DNA of 64,000 nt from assembly GCA_002343075.1 (NCBI GenBank), contig DDRH01000006.1:103807-167806 (forward strand), in the 5' to 3' direction. Below are positions 16,679-25,719 of this stretch, in pieces. The position numbers and the translations under genes are program-made. The notes under the pieces were generated by a model that saw only the letters and a list, made by a program, of their open reading frames with translations, did no database searches and had not been told where the DNA came from. Source of the DNA: Phycisphaerales bacterium UBA2421. GTDB lineage: Bacteria; Planctomycetota; Phycisphaerae; Tepidisphaerales; Tepidisphaeraceae. Numbering within the stretch: position 1 is the first letter of the stretch; every line of letters starts with the position of its first letter.

Positions 16679-16742
16679 CATGGGTTTCCAACCCATTTTT
16701 TCTTCTCTCCCAAAGTAACAAGGGGTTGGAAACCCGTGCTAC
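16675..16742. repeat. REP-like inverted repeat that supplies both flanking stop codons
   Basis: Arms of 20 bp (16675-16694 and 16723-16742) pair with one mismatch around a 28-nt loop; the arm reads GTAGCATGGGTTTCCAACCC. The TAG in the left arm ends ribD, and the TAG read on the minus strand from the right arm ends the GH113-like gene. It may also act as a bidirectional terminator, though no T-tract follows. Confidence 0.85.
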
Positions 16743-17875
16743 GGAATGCTCCACTGCGCTTTTACCGCTTCGATCACCAGTGGCTTATCCTGCAGGGTAT
16801 ACGGATCGCCGCGCGCCCAGCCGCCGTCGCGGTTGTCGGTGAACCATTTCCACAGGAACACGCCTTTCATAAACGACCGCTTCTGCGCCTCCTCAATTGC
16901 AATCCGGTACAGCCGGGCCTGTAGATCAAACGCCTCGCCGCGATCATGGCTCCACGGCTCCGCGGCGGTCTTGGTCGCGGTGGTGTAACCAATTTCGCCG
17001 AACACGATCGGGCGTTTCCACCGTTCCGCGAACGGCTCCAACTCGGCGTAGATTGCGTTCCATCGGGCGCGAATCTCTGCGTCGGTCGGATTGTCTTTCG
17101 GGCCGACGGGCCAATATGCCGTAATCGCGATTACATCGACTGCATCCCACCATGCGATCTTCTGCCACTCCATAAACGCCGCCGAGTAGCACAGCGGGCC
17201 GGAATAGACAGCGCGCACATCGGCAATCAGCTTCCGCCAGCGCGCTTCCTGATGCGTGGTCTTCTCGTATTCGACACCAATGCACAGCGCATCGGCCCCC
17301 GATTTCTGCGCGATGTGCGCGTTGATCAGCAGAAACTCCGTGTAACTTGCAAACCATTTATCCCAGTCCTCTTCCGAGAGCATTTCGATGTCGCCGTGCC
17401 ACTTCCCGCCGTGAAACTCGCGCGACCAGATATGCGGCTTAAGCAGCACCTTCAACCCCGCGGCGTGGGCGTTTTCGATCGCCTTGGCCAGATTCCCCTC
17501 CGGCGAGCGACCATCCCTGCCATATCGCACCGCCGGCGCGTTAATGCTGTTCATCCACGCATAGTCGTTTAATGCCACCCAATTTGCTCCGAGGCCGGCG
17601 ATCTCCAACATCTGCGCCGCGCAACTTTCGGTTCCATAACCCCCGCGGGAGCTGGCCAGGCAGATGCCTTTAACCTCTTGCGCAGCAGATTGATTCCCGC
17701 TCGCAGACAGAACCACAAAAAGGAGCAAACTCATCGCCCCGGCAAATGCACACGAGCGGCCAGCCCGCCGCCGTGCTTTCGTGCGTCGACAGCTCTGGCG
17801 CATCATTCTGAAACGTCTTGAAAATCTCCCCGCTGTACCGTCCGGGACGACATCTTCTCGGTCGCATTGAGTCAT
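16739..17875 (-). CDS. GH113-like glycoside hydrolase (beta-mannanase type), secreted
   Basis: The protein has 378 residues. After a basic stretch, residues about 45-65 form a hydrophobic signal sequence (AMSLLLFVVLSASG), so the true start may be one of the internal Met codons. The mature part is a TIM barrel: NWVALNDYAWM, VLLKPHIW, DALCIGVEYEKTTHQE with E202 as candidate acid, VDVIAITAYWP, and IVFGEIGYTT with E294 as candidate nucleophile. This spacing fits clan GH-A and most resembles GH113 endo-mannanases; substrate specificity is inferred from fold only. It follows the aminotransferase gene by 34 bp on the same strand. Its stop codon lies inside the inverted repeat at 16675-16742. Confidence 0.8.
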   Translation of the reverse strand: MTQCDREDVVPDGTAGRFSRRFRMMRQSCRRTKARRRAGRSCAFAGAMSLLLFVVLSASGNQSAAQEVKGICLASSRGGYGTESCAAQMLEIAGLGANWVALNDYAWMNSINAPAVRYGRDGRSPEGNLAKAIENAHAAGLKVLLKPHIWSREFHGGKWHGDIEMLSEEDWDKWFASYTEFLLINAHIAQKSGADALCIGVEYEKTTHQEARWRKLIADVRAVYSGPLCYSAAFMEWQKIAWWDAVDVIAITAYWPVGPKDNPTDAEIRARWNAIYAELEPFAERWKRPIVFGEIGYTTATKTAAEPWSHDRGEAFDLQARLYRIAIEEAQKRSFMKGVFLWKWFTDNRDGGWARGDPYTLQDKPLVIEAVKAQWSIP

Positions 17876-17909
17876 CTTCGGGTCTCTCCGTCTCTATGGT
17901 CTCTCCGTC

Positions 17910-19067
17910 TCAATCCAGCGCGTTAAGTAGTTGATCCATCTGGGCTTCGGTATTGTAAAAATGTGGCGCGGCGCGCAAGCGGTTTTCACGCACCATGAGT
18001 TCGATCTTGTGCTGTTCGCGAAGCATTCGATAAATCGATTGCAGATCAGCATCGCCCGGCGGGAGAAACGCGACGATGCCGCTCCAGCTCTGCTCATCTC
18101 GCGGGCTGATGACTCGGTAGCCCTTTGCCCGCAAACCGTTTGCAAGCCGATCGGTCAGAAGGCGGATGCGCTTCTCAACCGCATCCGCCCCGGCCGAGTA
18201 CAGAAGCTCAGCGGCGGCACCCATCCCCATCATGGTGGCCAGAGCGGGGGTTCCACATTCGTGCCGGCGGTTGTCGGGCTGAAGCGTGTAGTTGATGTCG
18301 CCGTAGTTATCAGGGTCAACCACCGAATATGCCCCGACAGCCAGCGGGCGCACCTGCCGCATCAGCTCCCTGCGAATGAATACAAAGCCCGTCCCCATCG
18401 GGCCGAGCAGCCATTTTTGGGAACCACATGCAAGAAAGTCGATGTTCATTCTCGTTACGTCCACCGGCAGTCCGCCGAGCGATTGGATCGCATCAACGCA
18501 AAACATCTTCCCACGCGCCCGGCAGAACGCGCCAAGGGCCTCCATCGGCATGCGCTGTCCGCTGGCGTATTGAACATGTGACAGCGCCAGCATGCGACAC
18601 CGGGGATGCGCCACCGCGGCGAGTAGTTCATCGACACTGACTGCCCGACTGCCATCAGACTGATCACGTTCGGCGATGGTGACAAGCTCCACCCCGTGCC
18701 GCTGCGACAGTTCCATCCAGGGGTAGATATTGGCAGGATATTCTGAAGCCGCAGTCACAATGCGGTCGCCTTTGTTCCAATCCAACCCGAATGCGATGGT
18801 ACTGATCGCCTCCCCTGTGTTCTTTTGAAAGGCAACCTCAACCGGGTCGGCACCGATCAGTTGGGCAATCGACCGGCGAACCTGCGCCACATCGCGAAAA
18901 TCGACCCCGCCGAGGTAGGCATGGCCCTCGAATGCGTCGACGGACCTTCGCATCGCGTCTGCCACGCACCGCGGCAGAGGCGAAATGCCGGCGTGGTTCA
19001 GATAATTCCAGTTCTTTAGCACAGGAAATGCATCAACATTTCCCACCAGTTCATCCACGTTGGTCAT
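17910..19067 (-). CDS. Class V aminotransferase-fold PLP-dependent enzyme
   Basis: The protein has 385 residues, with the fold of cysteine desulfurases and isopenicillin-N-epimerase-like enzymes. Key elements are YLNHAGISPLP at the N-terminus, the cofactor Asp/Gln region CVDAIQSLGG (D192) and the Schiff-base lysine in GSQKWLLGP (K218). The desulfurase catalytic cysteine loop is not evident, so aminotransferase, lyase or epimerase activity is more likely than sulfur mobilisation. The exact substrate is unknown. TATACT lies 8 nt before the ATG, on the opposite strand of a plus-strand TATAAT for the divergent metallopeptidase gene. The GH113-like gene follows after 34 bp and may be co-transcribed. 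Confidence 0.85.
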   Translation of the reverse strand: MTNVDELVGNVDAFPVLKNWNYLNHAGISPLPRCVADAMRRSVDAFEGHAYLGGVDFRDVAQVRRSIAQLIGADPVEVAFQKNTGEAISTIAFGLDWNKGDRIVTAASEYPANIYPWMELSQRHGVELVTIAERDQSDGSRAVSVDELLAAVAHPRCRMLALSHVQYASGQRMPMEALGAFCRARGKMFCVDAIQSLGGLPVDVTRMNIDFLACGSQKWLLGPMGTGFVFIRRELMRQVRPLAVGAYSVVDPDNYGDINYTLQPDNRRHECGTPALATMMGMGAAAELLYSAGADAVEKRIRLLTDRLANGLRAKGYRVISPRDEQSWSGIVAFLPPGDADLQSIYRMLREQHKIELMVRENRLRAAPHFYNTEAQMDQLLNALD

Positions 19068-19075
19068 ACAGCCGA

Positions 19076-19083
19076 AGTATAAT
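19076..19083. promoter_or_regulatory. Overlapping divergent -10 elements
   Basis: AGTATAAT contains TATAAT on the plus strand (19078-19083, toward the metallopeptidase) and TATACT on the minus strand (19076-19081, 8 nt from the aminotransferase ATG). The two polymerases could not occupy it together. No clear -35 is seen for either. Confidence 0.5.
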
Positions 19084-19128
19084 CAAATGCCCTCGCGACG
19101 ATGGGCGGAAGGACCCCTAATATTGAAG

Positions 19129-21705
19129 ATGATGTTGCATTGCCGATGCCCATTTGCCCCCCGCAGTGTCGCCCTGAGACTCGCCGCAGCCGCCGCACTC
19201 GCCGCGGCATCGGTGCCGGTGATGGCTCGGCCGACGCTGCCAGTGCCGACGTTTCTTGATGTCGGGCTGCCTGCGCTCGATTTTCCGGGATACTACACCC
19301 ATCTAGACAAAGCCCGGCAGGAAGTCTTCACTGGCCGCTATCGCAATGCGCTGCTCCGTCTGAGCCAACTGCCGGCTGACGAAGATAACGAAGTCCGGCT
19401 TCTGCGGGCCGAGGCGCTGCTTTGTCTCGGCCAAGCCTCCTCCGCCGTCGCCGTATTGAATGATGCATCGCTTGCCGAAAACGACGCCGCAGCCATGCTC
19501 AGGGCGCGTATCGACCTTGAAACCGGTGCTGCAGATTCTGCGATTGCGACACTTCGGAGTGTGATCGCCCGCAGTCCCGCTTCGCTTGCAGCCCGTCAGC
19601 AGCTTGCCGACGCCCTCGAAACCGCCGGCGACCTTGCCGCTGCAAAGGCGGAGTTGGCTTGGTTCGTTGCGCCCGGGCAGGACTTCATCGCCAGACTTGA
19701 AGATGAAGCCGACCCGATTCTGGATCACGCCGCGAATCTCACGACGGTAGCCCGCGCGCTGGACCGCTGGGCGACCTTGAATGGCGTGTATCAGACCGAT
19801 GAATCGCTGCACGATAAGATCTTGAATGCCTTCGTGCGGGCCTATGATCAGATCGATCGCCAATATTGGCCCGCCCACGTCGCCGCGGCTGAGTTTATGG
19901 CGTCGCGTGACGATCACACCAAGGCGCTGAAGGAATTGAAGGCAGCCAACCAACTCAATCCGAACGACGCGCGCATAAACGAGTTGCTGGGGTTCATCTC
20001 GATCGAGCGCTACAACCTCGACGGTGCCGATGCTGCGGTGCGTGCGCTGCGCGCGACATCGCCGCAGAGCGCGCGGGCCGACTTGCTGGAGGGCCGTACG
20101 CTACTCCGGTCGCGGCAGCCGCTCCTGGCCGAGGCGCCACTCCGCCGCGTCCTGGCGTCGCAACCGGAGAACATTGAAGCCCTGGGCCTGCTCGCAGCGT
20201 GCAATGCCCTCCGACTGCGCGAGGATGCGGCAGCGGAACTGCTAAAACAGGTCGAAGCAATCGACCCCGATAACGCTACCTCCTATTTCGAGGTGGCCGA
20301 GCAGCTTGGAGCGATGAGGCAATATCCTCGCGCGATCGCGATGTACAAAGTGGCGATTGCCCGCGCTCCGTGGTGGACCGCCCCGCGAAACGGGCTGGGG
20401 TTGCTCTACACGCAATCTGGCGATGAAGACGACGCCCGCGCCGCGCTCGACGAAGCACACGCCCTTGATCCATTTAACCTGAGTACTACCAACTACTTAC
20501 GCCTTCTCGACGACCTGGCAAAGTTCGCCAGGCTGGAAACAAAGCATTTCATCATTTTGTACGACGCCACGCTCGATCCGATCATTGCCGAGCCGATGGC
20601 CGAATATTTGGAGAGCATCCACGCCGAGGTGAGTGCCGAGTATCAACACGAGCCTGCGGTAAAGACGTTAATCGAGATTTTTCCAACGCATGATGCGTTC
20701 AGCGTGCGCACCACCGGTTCGCCGTGGATCGGCACGGTCGGCGCGTCCACCGGACGGGTGATCGCGATGGTCTCCCCTCGCCGGGGGCAGAACACGATGG
20801 GTGCATACAACTGGGCGCGCGTCTTGCGACACGAATACACCCACACAATCACGCTTGGGGCGACGGAGAATCGCATTCCACATTGGATGACCGAAGGGCT
20901 TGCCGTGCTTGAAGAGCGCAAGCCGATTCCGTGGGACTGGGTGCCCCTGCTTTTTCATGCGGTGAAGAATGATGAGCTGTTTTCGCTCGAAGACCTGACG
21001 TGGGGGTTTGTGCGACCAAAGAAGCCCACAGACAGGACCTTGGCCTACGCCCAAAGCCATTGGGTTTGCCAATACATTGAGGAAACCTTCGGACACGAAA
21101 CGATTTTGAAGCAGCTGAGCATGTACCGTGACGGCGGGCTGCAGGAGCAGGTGATCCCGGAAACCACGGGCAAGAGTGTATCTCAGTTTGAGTCAGACTT
21201 TTTTGCGTGGTCGCGCGTACAGGTGGCTTCGTGGGGATACGACGAAGAGTCGCAGAAGCAATACGACAAGCTGCGCGAGTCGGGCGAGGACCTGATCAAG
21301 TCGCGCAGTTATGTGCAGGCGGTAGCGGTCTGGGAGCAGATAGCGGCGCTACGGCCAGTCGATGCGCTGCCGTCACAACGCCTTGCCGGGCTTTATCTTA
21401 CGAAAGAAGTGAACCAGCCCCAGAAGGCCATCGAGGCGCTCTCGCATCTGAACGACGTTGAGATTAAGGACAATCGCTACGCAAAACGCCTGGCCCGCCT
21501 GCATCGCGATTCGAAGAACGTCCCGCAGGCGATTCAGGTCGCGCGCGATGCCGTGATGATCGACCCCTACGATCTCGACGCGCAGAAGCTGTTGGCGGAA
21601 CTGTACGAGACCGGGGACATGCCCGCGAGGCTCGAAAGGCAGCGAAAGGTGGTCGCCACGCTGGAGCGATGGCTCGCGGAGAACAAGAAGCGCAATCGAC
21701 TTTAA
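19129..21705 (+). CDS. TPR-containing secreted metallopeptidase (gluzincin, peptidase MA-like)
   Basis: The product has 858 residues from the ATG at 19129. That start lies downstream of the TATAAT at 19078-19083 and immediately before a signal peptide (residues 1-33, LRLAAAAALAAASVPVMA). Residues about 50-470 are TPR-like helical repeats. A zinc peptidase domain follows with LRHEYTH (H568, E569, H572) and WMTEGLAV, in which E589 fits the third ligand. More TPR-like helices end the protein. The enzyme is probably exported and acts on peptides or as an assembly factor; the substrate is unknown. An in-frame ATG at 19060 overlaps the divergent aminotransferase start and is unlikely to be used. 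Confidence 0.82.
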   Translation: MMLHCRCPFAPRSVALRLAAAAALAAASVPVMARPTLPVPTFLDVGLPALDFPGYYTHLDKARQEVFTGRYRNALLRLSQLPADEDNEVRLLRAEALLCLGQASSAVAVLNDASLAENDAAAMLRARIDLETGAADSAIATLRSVIARSPASLAARQQLADALETAGDLAAAKAELAWFVAPGQDFIARLEDEADPILDHAANLTTVARALDRWATLNGVYQTDESLHDKILNAFVRAYDQIDRQYWPAHVAAAEFMASRDDHTKALKELKAANQLNPNDARINELLGFISIERYNLDGADAAVRALRATSPQSARADLLEGRTLLRSRQPLLAEAPLRRVLASQPENIEALGLLAACNALRLREDAAAELLKQVEAIDPDNATSYFEVAEQLGAMRQYPRAIAMYKVAIARAPWWTAPRNGLGLLYTQSGDEDDARAALDEAHALDPFNLSTTNYLRLLDDLAKFARLETKHFIILYDATLDPIIAEPMAEYLESIHAEVSAEYQHEPAVKTLIEIFPTHDAFSVRTTGSPWIGTVGASTGRVIAMVSPRRGQNTMGAYNWARVLRHEYTHTITLGATENRIPHWMTEGLAVLEERKPIPWDWVPLLFHAVKNDELFSLEDLTWGFVRPKKPTDRTLAYAQSHWVCQYIEETFGHETILKQLSMYRDGGLQEQVIPETTGKSVSQFESDFFAWSRVQVASWGYDEESQKQYDKLRESGEDLIKSRSYVQAVAVWEQIAALRPVDALPSQRLAGLYLTKEVNQPQKAIEALSHLNDVEIKDNRYAKRLARLHRDSKNVPQAIQVARDAVMIDPYDLDAQKLLAELYETGDMPARLERQRKVVATLERWLAENKKRNRL

Positions 21706-21788
21706 CAAAGCACTGCGCGCGGCTGAGCATAGACGGCGCGCCCGCCAGCCTGTTTCAAAGTAGCGCAGTCTCTGGGCGCGGACGCTGA

Positions 21789-22463
21789 TCATTGATCGAA
21801 CAACCGCACCGCCATTGCGGCGCAATGTCGTTTGACAACATTCCAGTCATGCCAGCCAGGGGCAAGATTCTTGTACTCCGACAATTGCGTGGCGTCGAGA
21901 TCGAACGGAAGTGGGTTGGCAAGCTGGATTTGAAGTTGCTGCAAAGCCGACTGGCCGTTGGGTTGTGGGTATAGGTCGTCAAATCGCTTGAAGGCTCCGC
22001 GTGTGCCGTCACTACCCAGTCGGTCGGAGAGCGCTGCAAAATCAAGATAATCGCGCGTCGCATTCCGTTTCAAGATGAGAGCGGCTTTGATGCGAAGCAT
22101 TTCGGGCATGGTTGGGACGGTCAGCGTATGGCCCGCTCGCTCGATTCGCATCGTTTCGAGTGGCTCCTCGCGGATTAACTGCCGCACACCAGTTTCAATG
22201 CCATCGAGACTGCCAAGAATCTGCTCCGGTCGATTTATGCGAGCCGTCTTCCAACCCGCGACGGCCTCAAGTTCGGCTAGCACTTGGTCAAACTTCTCAC
22301 GCAAGTCAGGTAAGACGTGATCGGCGTCGCGCGAGAACCGGTGTCCCACATGGGTCGAAGCGGCGGTGCCTCCCACGAGAACCGCTTCAGGAAAAAGACT
22401 CTGTAGGTGCGCGGCAGATGAGAGAACGCGCTCCCAATCAGGCAGTTCGTCGGGCTTCGGCAT
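21789..22463 (-). CDS. AbiEii-like nucleotidyltransferase (putative toxin)
   Basis: The product has 224 residues from the ATG at 22463. The N-terminus has the nucleotidyltransferase signature AVLVGGTAASTHVGHRFSRDADHV, with GG and the SxDxD metal-binding pattern, as in the AbiEii/AbiGii family (PF08843-like). Members transfer nucleotides to RNA or protein targets, and some act as toxins in abortive infection. The later stretch IKAALILKRNATRDYLDFAAL matches the conserved C-terminal KxxRDYxDF core. It overlaps by 26 bp the end of a 74-residue ORF that may be its partner. An upstream in-frame ATG at 22550 lies inside that ORF and is less likely. No classical AbiEi antitoxin is adjacent. Confidence 0.78.
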   Translation of the reverse strand: MPKPDELPDWERVLSSAAHLQSLFPEAVLVGGTAASTHVGHRFSRDADHVLPDLREKFDQVLAELEAVAGWKTARINRPEQILGSLDGIETGVRQLIREEPLETMRIERAGHTLTVPTMPEMLRIKAALILKRNATRDYLDFAALSDRLGSDGTRGAFKRFDDLYPQPNGQSALQQLQIQLANPLPFDLDATQLSEYKNLAPGWHDWNVVKRHCAAMAVRLFDQ

Positions 22464-22662
22464 AATGATTCCAAAAGTGATAGCGCTGCGCGTGAGGATC
22501 GGTGAGCCTTGGCTGGCAAACTCGCCATACTTTCTGCACCAGTCCGGCATCCCGTTTCATCGCGTCTCGAAGTGCCTCCCAGTCCACGCGATGACCTCGT
22601 GCGATGATGTCATCAATCGCAGCCAGCGTCAGGCCCTGGTGGTTTAGATGGCGGTGCTGCAC
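22438..22662 (-). CDS. Small protein upstream of the AbiEii-like gene, possible partner/antitoxin
   Basis: The ORF encodes 74 residues from GTG at 22662, with GGGAGC upstream. The sequence includes LAAIDDIIARGHRVDWEAL and ends RLTDPHAQRYHFWNHYAEARRTA; it is polar and mostly helical, with no membrane segment. It overlaps the AbiEii-like gene by 26 bp in another frame, which implies translational coupling and a shared role. I do not recognise a named family. An antitoxin or accessory role is inference from position only. Confidence 0.6.
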   Translation of the reverse strand: MQHRHLNHQGLTLAAIDDIIARGHRVDWEALRDAMKRDAGLVQKVWRVCQPRLTDPHAQRYHFWNHYAEARRTA

Positions 22663-22805
22663 AGGAAAAGCTCCCGGTAAACGCTAGCACAAACAGAGCC
22701 CGGCGTGCAACTCGCTTTTTGCCTCCCCGGCGAGCGTCAATCCAAGCCAGAGGCCCTTCCGGCTCAGATTGAGCCGGTCGTATCCCAGCGGTATCCGATG
22801 CCGAC

Positions 22806-22811
22806 TATACT
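22806..22811 (+). promoter_or_regulatory. Candidate -10, leaderless start of the MazG-like gene
   Basis: TATACT ends 7 nt before the ATG at 22819, and C-rich sequence replaces any Shine-Dalgarno. Initiation about 7 nt downstream would be at the start codon itself. Confidence 0.45.
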
Positions 22812-22818
22812 CTCCCCC

Positions 22819-23097
22819 ATGAACGATCTCACCATCGCCGCATTTCAGAAACATATCCGCGACCGTTATGAAAAGGTGGACCGCGAGCGCGGAACGCCGA
22901 AGACTTTTGTCTGGTTGATTGAAGAAGTGGGCGAACTCGCGACGGCGATCAATGGCAACGACCGTGCCAATCTGGAGGAAGAGTTTGCCGACGTCATCGC
23001 CTGGCTCTGCACCCTGGCCAACATCAACGATGTCGATTTGTCTGCCGCAATTGCGAAAAAGTACCTGTCCGACGCGCCGCCGGAGGGAACCAAGTGA
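22819..23097 (+). CDS. MazG-like nucleotide pyrophosphohydrolase
   Basis: The product is a short 92-residue protein. It carries the metal-binding all-alpha NTP pyrophosphatase pattern: FVWLIEEVGELATAI (EExxE) followed after about 14 residues by LEEEFADVIAWL (ExxD). Such single-domain MazG-like enzymes hydrolyse nucleoside triphosphates to monophosphates for pool sanitation. The ATG at 22819 is chosen because the conserved region begins immediately after it; an in-frame upstream ATG at 22705 would add a 38-residue unrelated stretch. A TATACT hexamer ends 7 nt upstream. The gene precedes the ABC export operon by 114 bp; a functional link is not evident. Confidence 0.82.
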   Translation: MNDLTIAAFQKHIRDRYEKVDRERGTPKTFVWLIEEVGELATAINGNDRANLEEEFADVIAWLCTLANINDVDLSAAIAKKYLSDAPPEGTK

Positions 23098-23211
23098 GCG
23101 AAAGGGGTGAGGCGCCGGGCGATTCCAACGTCCGTTGGGAGCTTTGCTTGTCCATGTAGAAACGAGTGCGGCGTATGGAAAACGCCCCATGAACACCGTC
23201 GGATTGACCCT

Positions 23212-25719
23212 ATGAGTGGCTGCACTTACTTTCCCCGTATGCGCTGCTGCGTTTGGGCTACCCTGGCACTGATGTTCATCTCCACCGCGGCGGCTGCTCA
23301 GCCGGTGGGGGAGGTGGAGAGCATCGGGTTCAACAACGTGTTTCGCCCGGCCTGCTGGACGCCGATGGTTGTGCGCATCCGCCCCAATGGCGCGCCCTCC
23401 GCGACATACCAGATACAAGTCAAGCAGCGCGACAGCGATAACGACACCGCCATCTACACCCGCAACATCACCCTCACCGGAAGCGAGGCCGGCGGGCGCG
23501 ATCAGCGATTCTGGATGTATTTCATCCCCCAGCCTGTCGCGGGGGGGCTTCCGTCATCGCGAGATGGCGCTTCTCTTAAGGAGTTGCAAGACCTTCTAGA
23601 AGTCTACCTTTGCGACGAATCGGGCAAGCAAATCTCGCAGCTAGCCGTCACAGGCGTCCCCAATTGCATCGACCCCCCGAAGAGTGACTCGGGCGCGCGC
23701 GGCGTACGACTAATTCTGGCAGTCAACGACGGCGGAAGTCGCATCTCCTGGTCGGAATATCTGGACGCGCTCACCGACCGCAAGGCCTTGCTGGGCGTTC
23801 TGGAAAACGTCGAATTCGTTTCCGTGCGCACACGCGACCTGCCCGAAAGTGTCCTGGCCTACGATGCGGTCGATGCAGTCCTCTGGCTCGATAGTAACCC
23901 CGGCGCGCTCCGGCAGGACGGCGGCGCGCGCGAGCAGGCGCTGGAGGCCTATATTCGCAACGGCGGGCACCTGGTCATCTCGCAATCGAGCAACTGGCAG
24001 CAAACCCTCGCATTTGGCCCGCTCTTGCCAGTGAACATCGAGCGCATGATCGATGTCCCCGATGTAAGCACATTCCGTGAGATGGCCCTGGTCACCGGAC
24101 AGGGACGGCGCTCCGAACACACCCAGCGGCGGGCTTGGGATGCTCTGGCTGGCAAAGGACCGTACCGCGTTGCAGTTGCCACCCCACGCACCAATGCAGT
24201 GGTAGACCGATGGATGGCCGTTCCCGCCGCTGGCAATAGACCTGACGAGCCGCCGGAGATGCCCCCCGGAGCCAAAACACAGGAATCAGCAGCAACCGAG
24301 CCTGCACAGCCAACTGCGGGGCGAATTCCGTTTATCGTCCGGCAGGTGATTGGCACGGGCGCGGTCACCTGGGTGGCGCAAGATCTTGGCGATCCGGCCA
24401 TCACGTCGCAGGTGAAGAGCGGCTGGATCAATGTGTGGGATGCGGTGTTCGGCTGGCAAAACGAAGCGATCATCGGTCGCACCGCAACCCGTGCAGAACT
24501 CGACCGCTACGCCCCCACCGCAGGCGTTGATTTGGGGTATGAGCTTTCGCAGTTTGAAGATACAACGCAAGTTGGGCTGTTCATCACGCTCGCAGTAGTG
24601 TTTTTTGTGCTCTACTGGCTACTGGCCGGGCCTGGATTATACCTTTTTCTAGCGAGCCGAAACCGCGCCAGCGCGAGTTGGTTTGCCTATGCCGCTGCGG
24701 CGATCGTGGCGACGTTGCTGACGGTGGTGATCGTCAAACTCGTCCTGCGCGGACCGCCGAGGCTTGACCATCTCACGCAAGTGCGCGGCGGGCGCGACGG
24801 GCCCGGCGACGTCCGCTCCCGATTCGGCGTCTACATCCCTCGCGATGGCCCACAAGAGCTTGCCCTGGCACAATCCGGCGAACCCGGCACAGTCTCGATC
24901 ATCGGCCCCCTCCCTCTCCACCCGTCGCAGCTCAGTTCAGAATTGGAGACGACCGGAAAGCTCAGCTACCCCGTCAATGTTCGCGACGCTTCCAGCGCCG
25001 ATTCAGCAGCAATGATCGTCCCCTACCGAAGCACGCTCAAGCAGTTTGAGGCGCGTTGGCAAGGCGAGATCGAGGGCAGAATTGAAGGCGTCGCGACGAT
25101 TAGTGATCAAATCGCCGGCAATCTCCAGGGCAGATTGACCAACGGCACCACGCGCGAGCTGCGCGATGTTTACATCGGCTATAAGATTCCCTCGGGTAAG
25201 CTCTGGATGCTCTATGTGCCCAAGTGGCAGCCCGGCGAGACGATCGACCTGCAGCGGGAACGGTTTGGCGATCGTAACGTCGAGAATGGCAAGCCATCGG
25301 CACGCATCCCCGGCATCGAGAACGCCGCGCCCGGTGGGACGATGAACCTCATCGGCGAGATCGGTGTCGATTGGCGCGATTTTTGGGCGGCAGACATGCG
25401 CTCGCTGGTCCAGATGGGCGATATTCAGTGGGATGACACCGCCGGCCGCGCCCGCAGGGCCTGGCCGATGCTCACTTTTTTCGACGCGCTGCAACCAGCC
25501 ACCGCCGACTCCACCCGCGGCAGGATCGAGTTTCTTCGCCGGGGCGCCAGGCAGATGAACCTTACCCCGGCACTCGTGGCCGGAGGGCTGGTGGTGGTCG
25601 CAGAGGCAGTCAGGGTCCCCCAGCCGGGGGGAACAGAAGTCGAAGGCGACCTTGTCCCCGGCAACGGGCGGACGATTTATCAGTTTGTGTTGCCGATGGA
25701 ACGAAAGGTGGAAGAATAA
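23212..25719 (+). CDS. Large membrane protein of an ABC export operon, with glutamine-amidotransferase-like fold region
   Basis: The product has 835 residues from ATG 23212 (an ATG at 23239 is also possible). The N-terminus MRCCVWATLALMFISTAAAAQ is a signal peptide. A soluble region of about 400 residues includes YDAVDAVLWLDSNPGALR and LEAYIRNGGHLVISQSS, a pattern of the class-I-amidotransferase-like Rossmann regions in GldG-type and DUF4350-like proteins. Two membrane helices follow (VGLFITLAVVFFVLYWLL; WFAYAAAAIVATLLTVVIV), then a second large soluble part. It precedes an ABC ATPase and permease on the same strand, so it is probably an extracytoplasmic partner of that transporter. Substrate unknown; no catalytic residues were identified. 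Confidence 0.72.
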   Translation: MSGCTYFPRMRCCVWATLALMFISTAAAAQPVGEVESIGFNNVFRPACWTPMVVRIRPNGAPSATYQIQVKQRDSDNDTAIYTRNITLTGSEAGGRDQRFWMYFIPQPVAGGLPSSRDGASLKELQDLLEVYLCDESGKQISQLAVTGVPNCIDPPKSDSGARGVRLILAVNDGGSRISWSEYLDALTDRKALLGVLENVEFVSVRTRDLPESVLAYDAVDAVLWLDSNPGALRQDGGAREQALEAYIRNGGHLVISQSSNWQQTLAFGPLLPVNIERMIDVPDVSTFREMALVTGQGRRSEHTQRRAWDALAGKGPYRVAVATPRTNAVVDRWMAVPAAGNRPDEPPEMPPGAKTQESAATEPAQPTAGRIPFIVRQVIGTGAVTWVAQDLGDPAITSQVKSGWINVWDAVFGWQNEAIIGRTATRAELDRYAPTAGVDLGYELSQFEDTTQVGLFITLAVVFFVLYWLLAGPGLYLFLASRNRASASWFAYAAAAIVATLLTVVIVKLVLRGPPRLDHLTQVRGGRDGPGDVRSRFGVYIPRDGPQELALAQSGEPGTVSIIGPLPLHPSQLSSELETTGKLSYPVNVRDASSADSAAMIVPYRSTLKQFEARWQGEIEGRIEGVATISDQIAGNLQGRLTNGTTRELRDVYIGYKIPSGKLWMLYVPKWQPGETIDLQRERFGDRNVENGKPSARIPGIENAAPGGTMNLIGEIGVDWRDFWAADMRSLVQMGDIQWDDTAGRARRAWPMLTFFDALQPATADSTRGRIEFLRRGARQMNLTPALVAGGLVVVAEAVRVPQPGGTEVEGDLVPGNGRTIYQFVLPMERKVEE

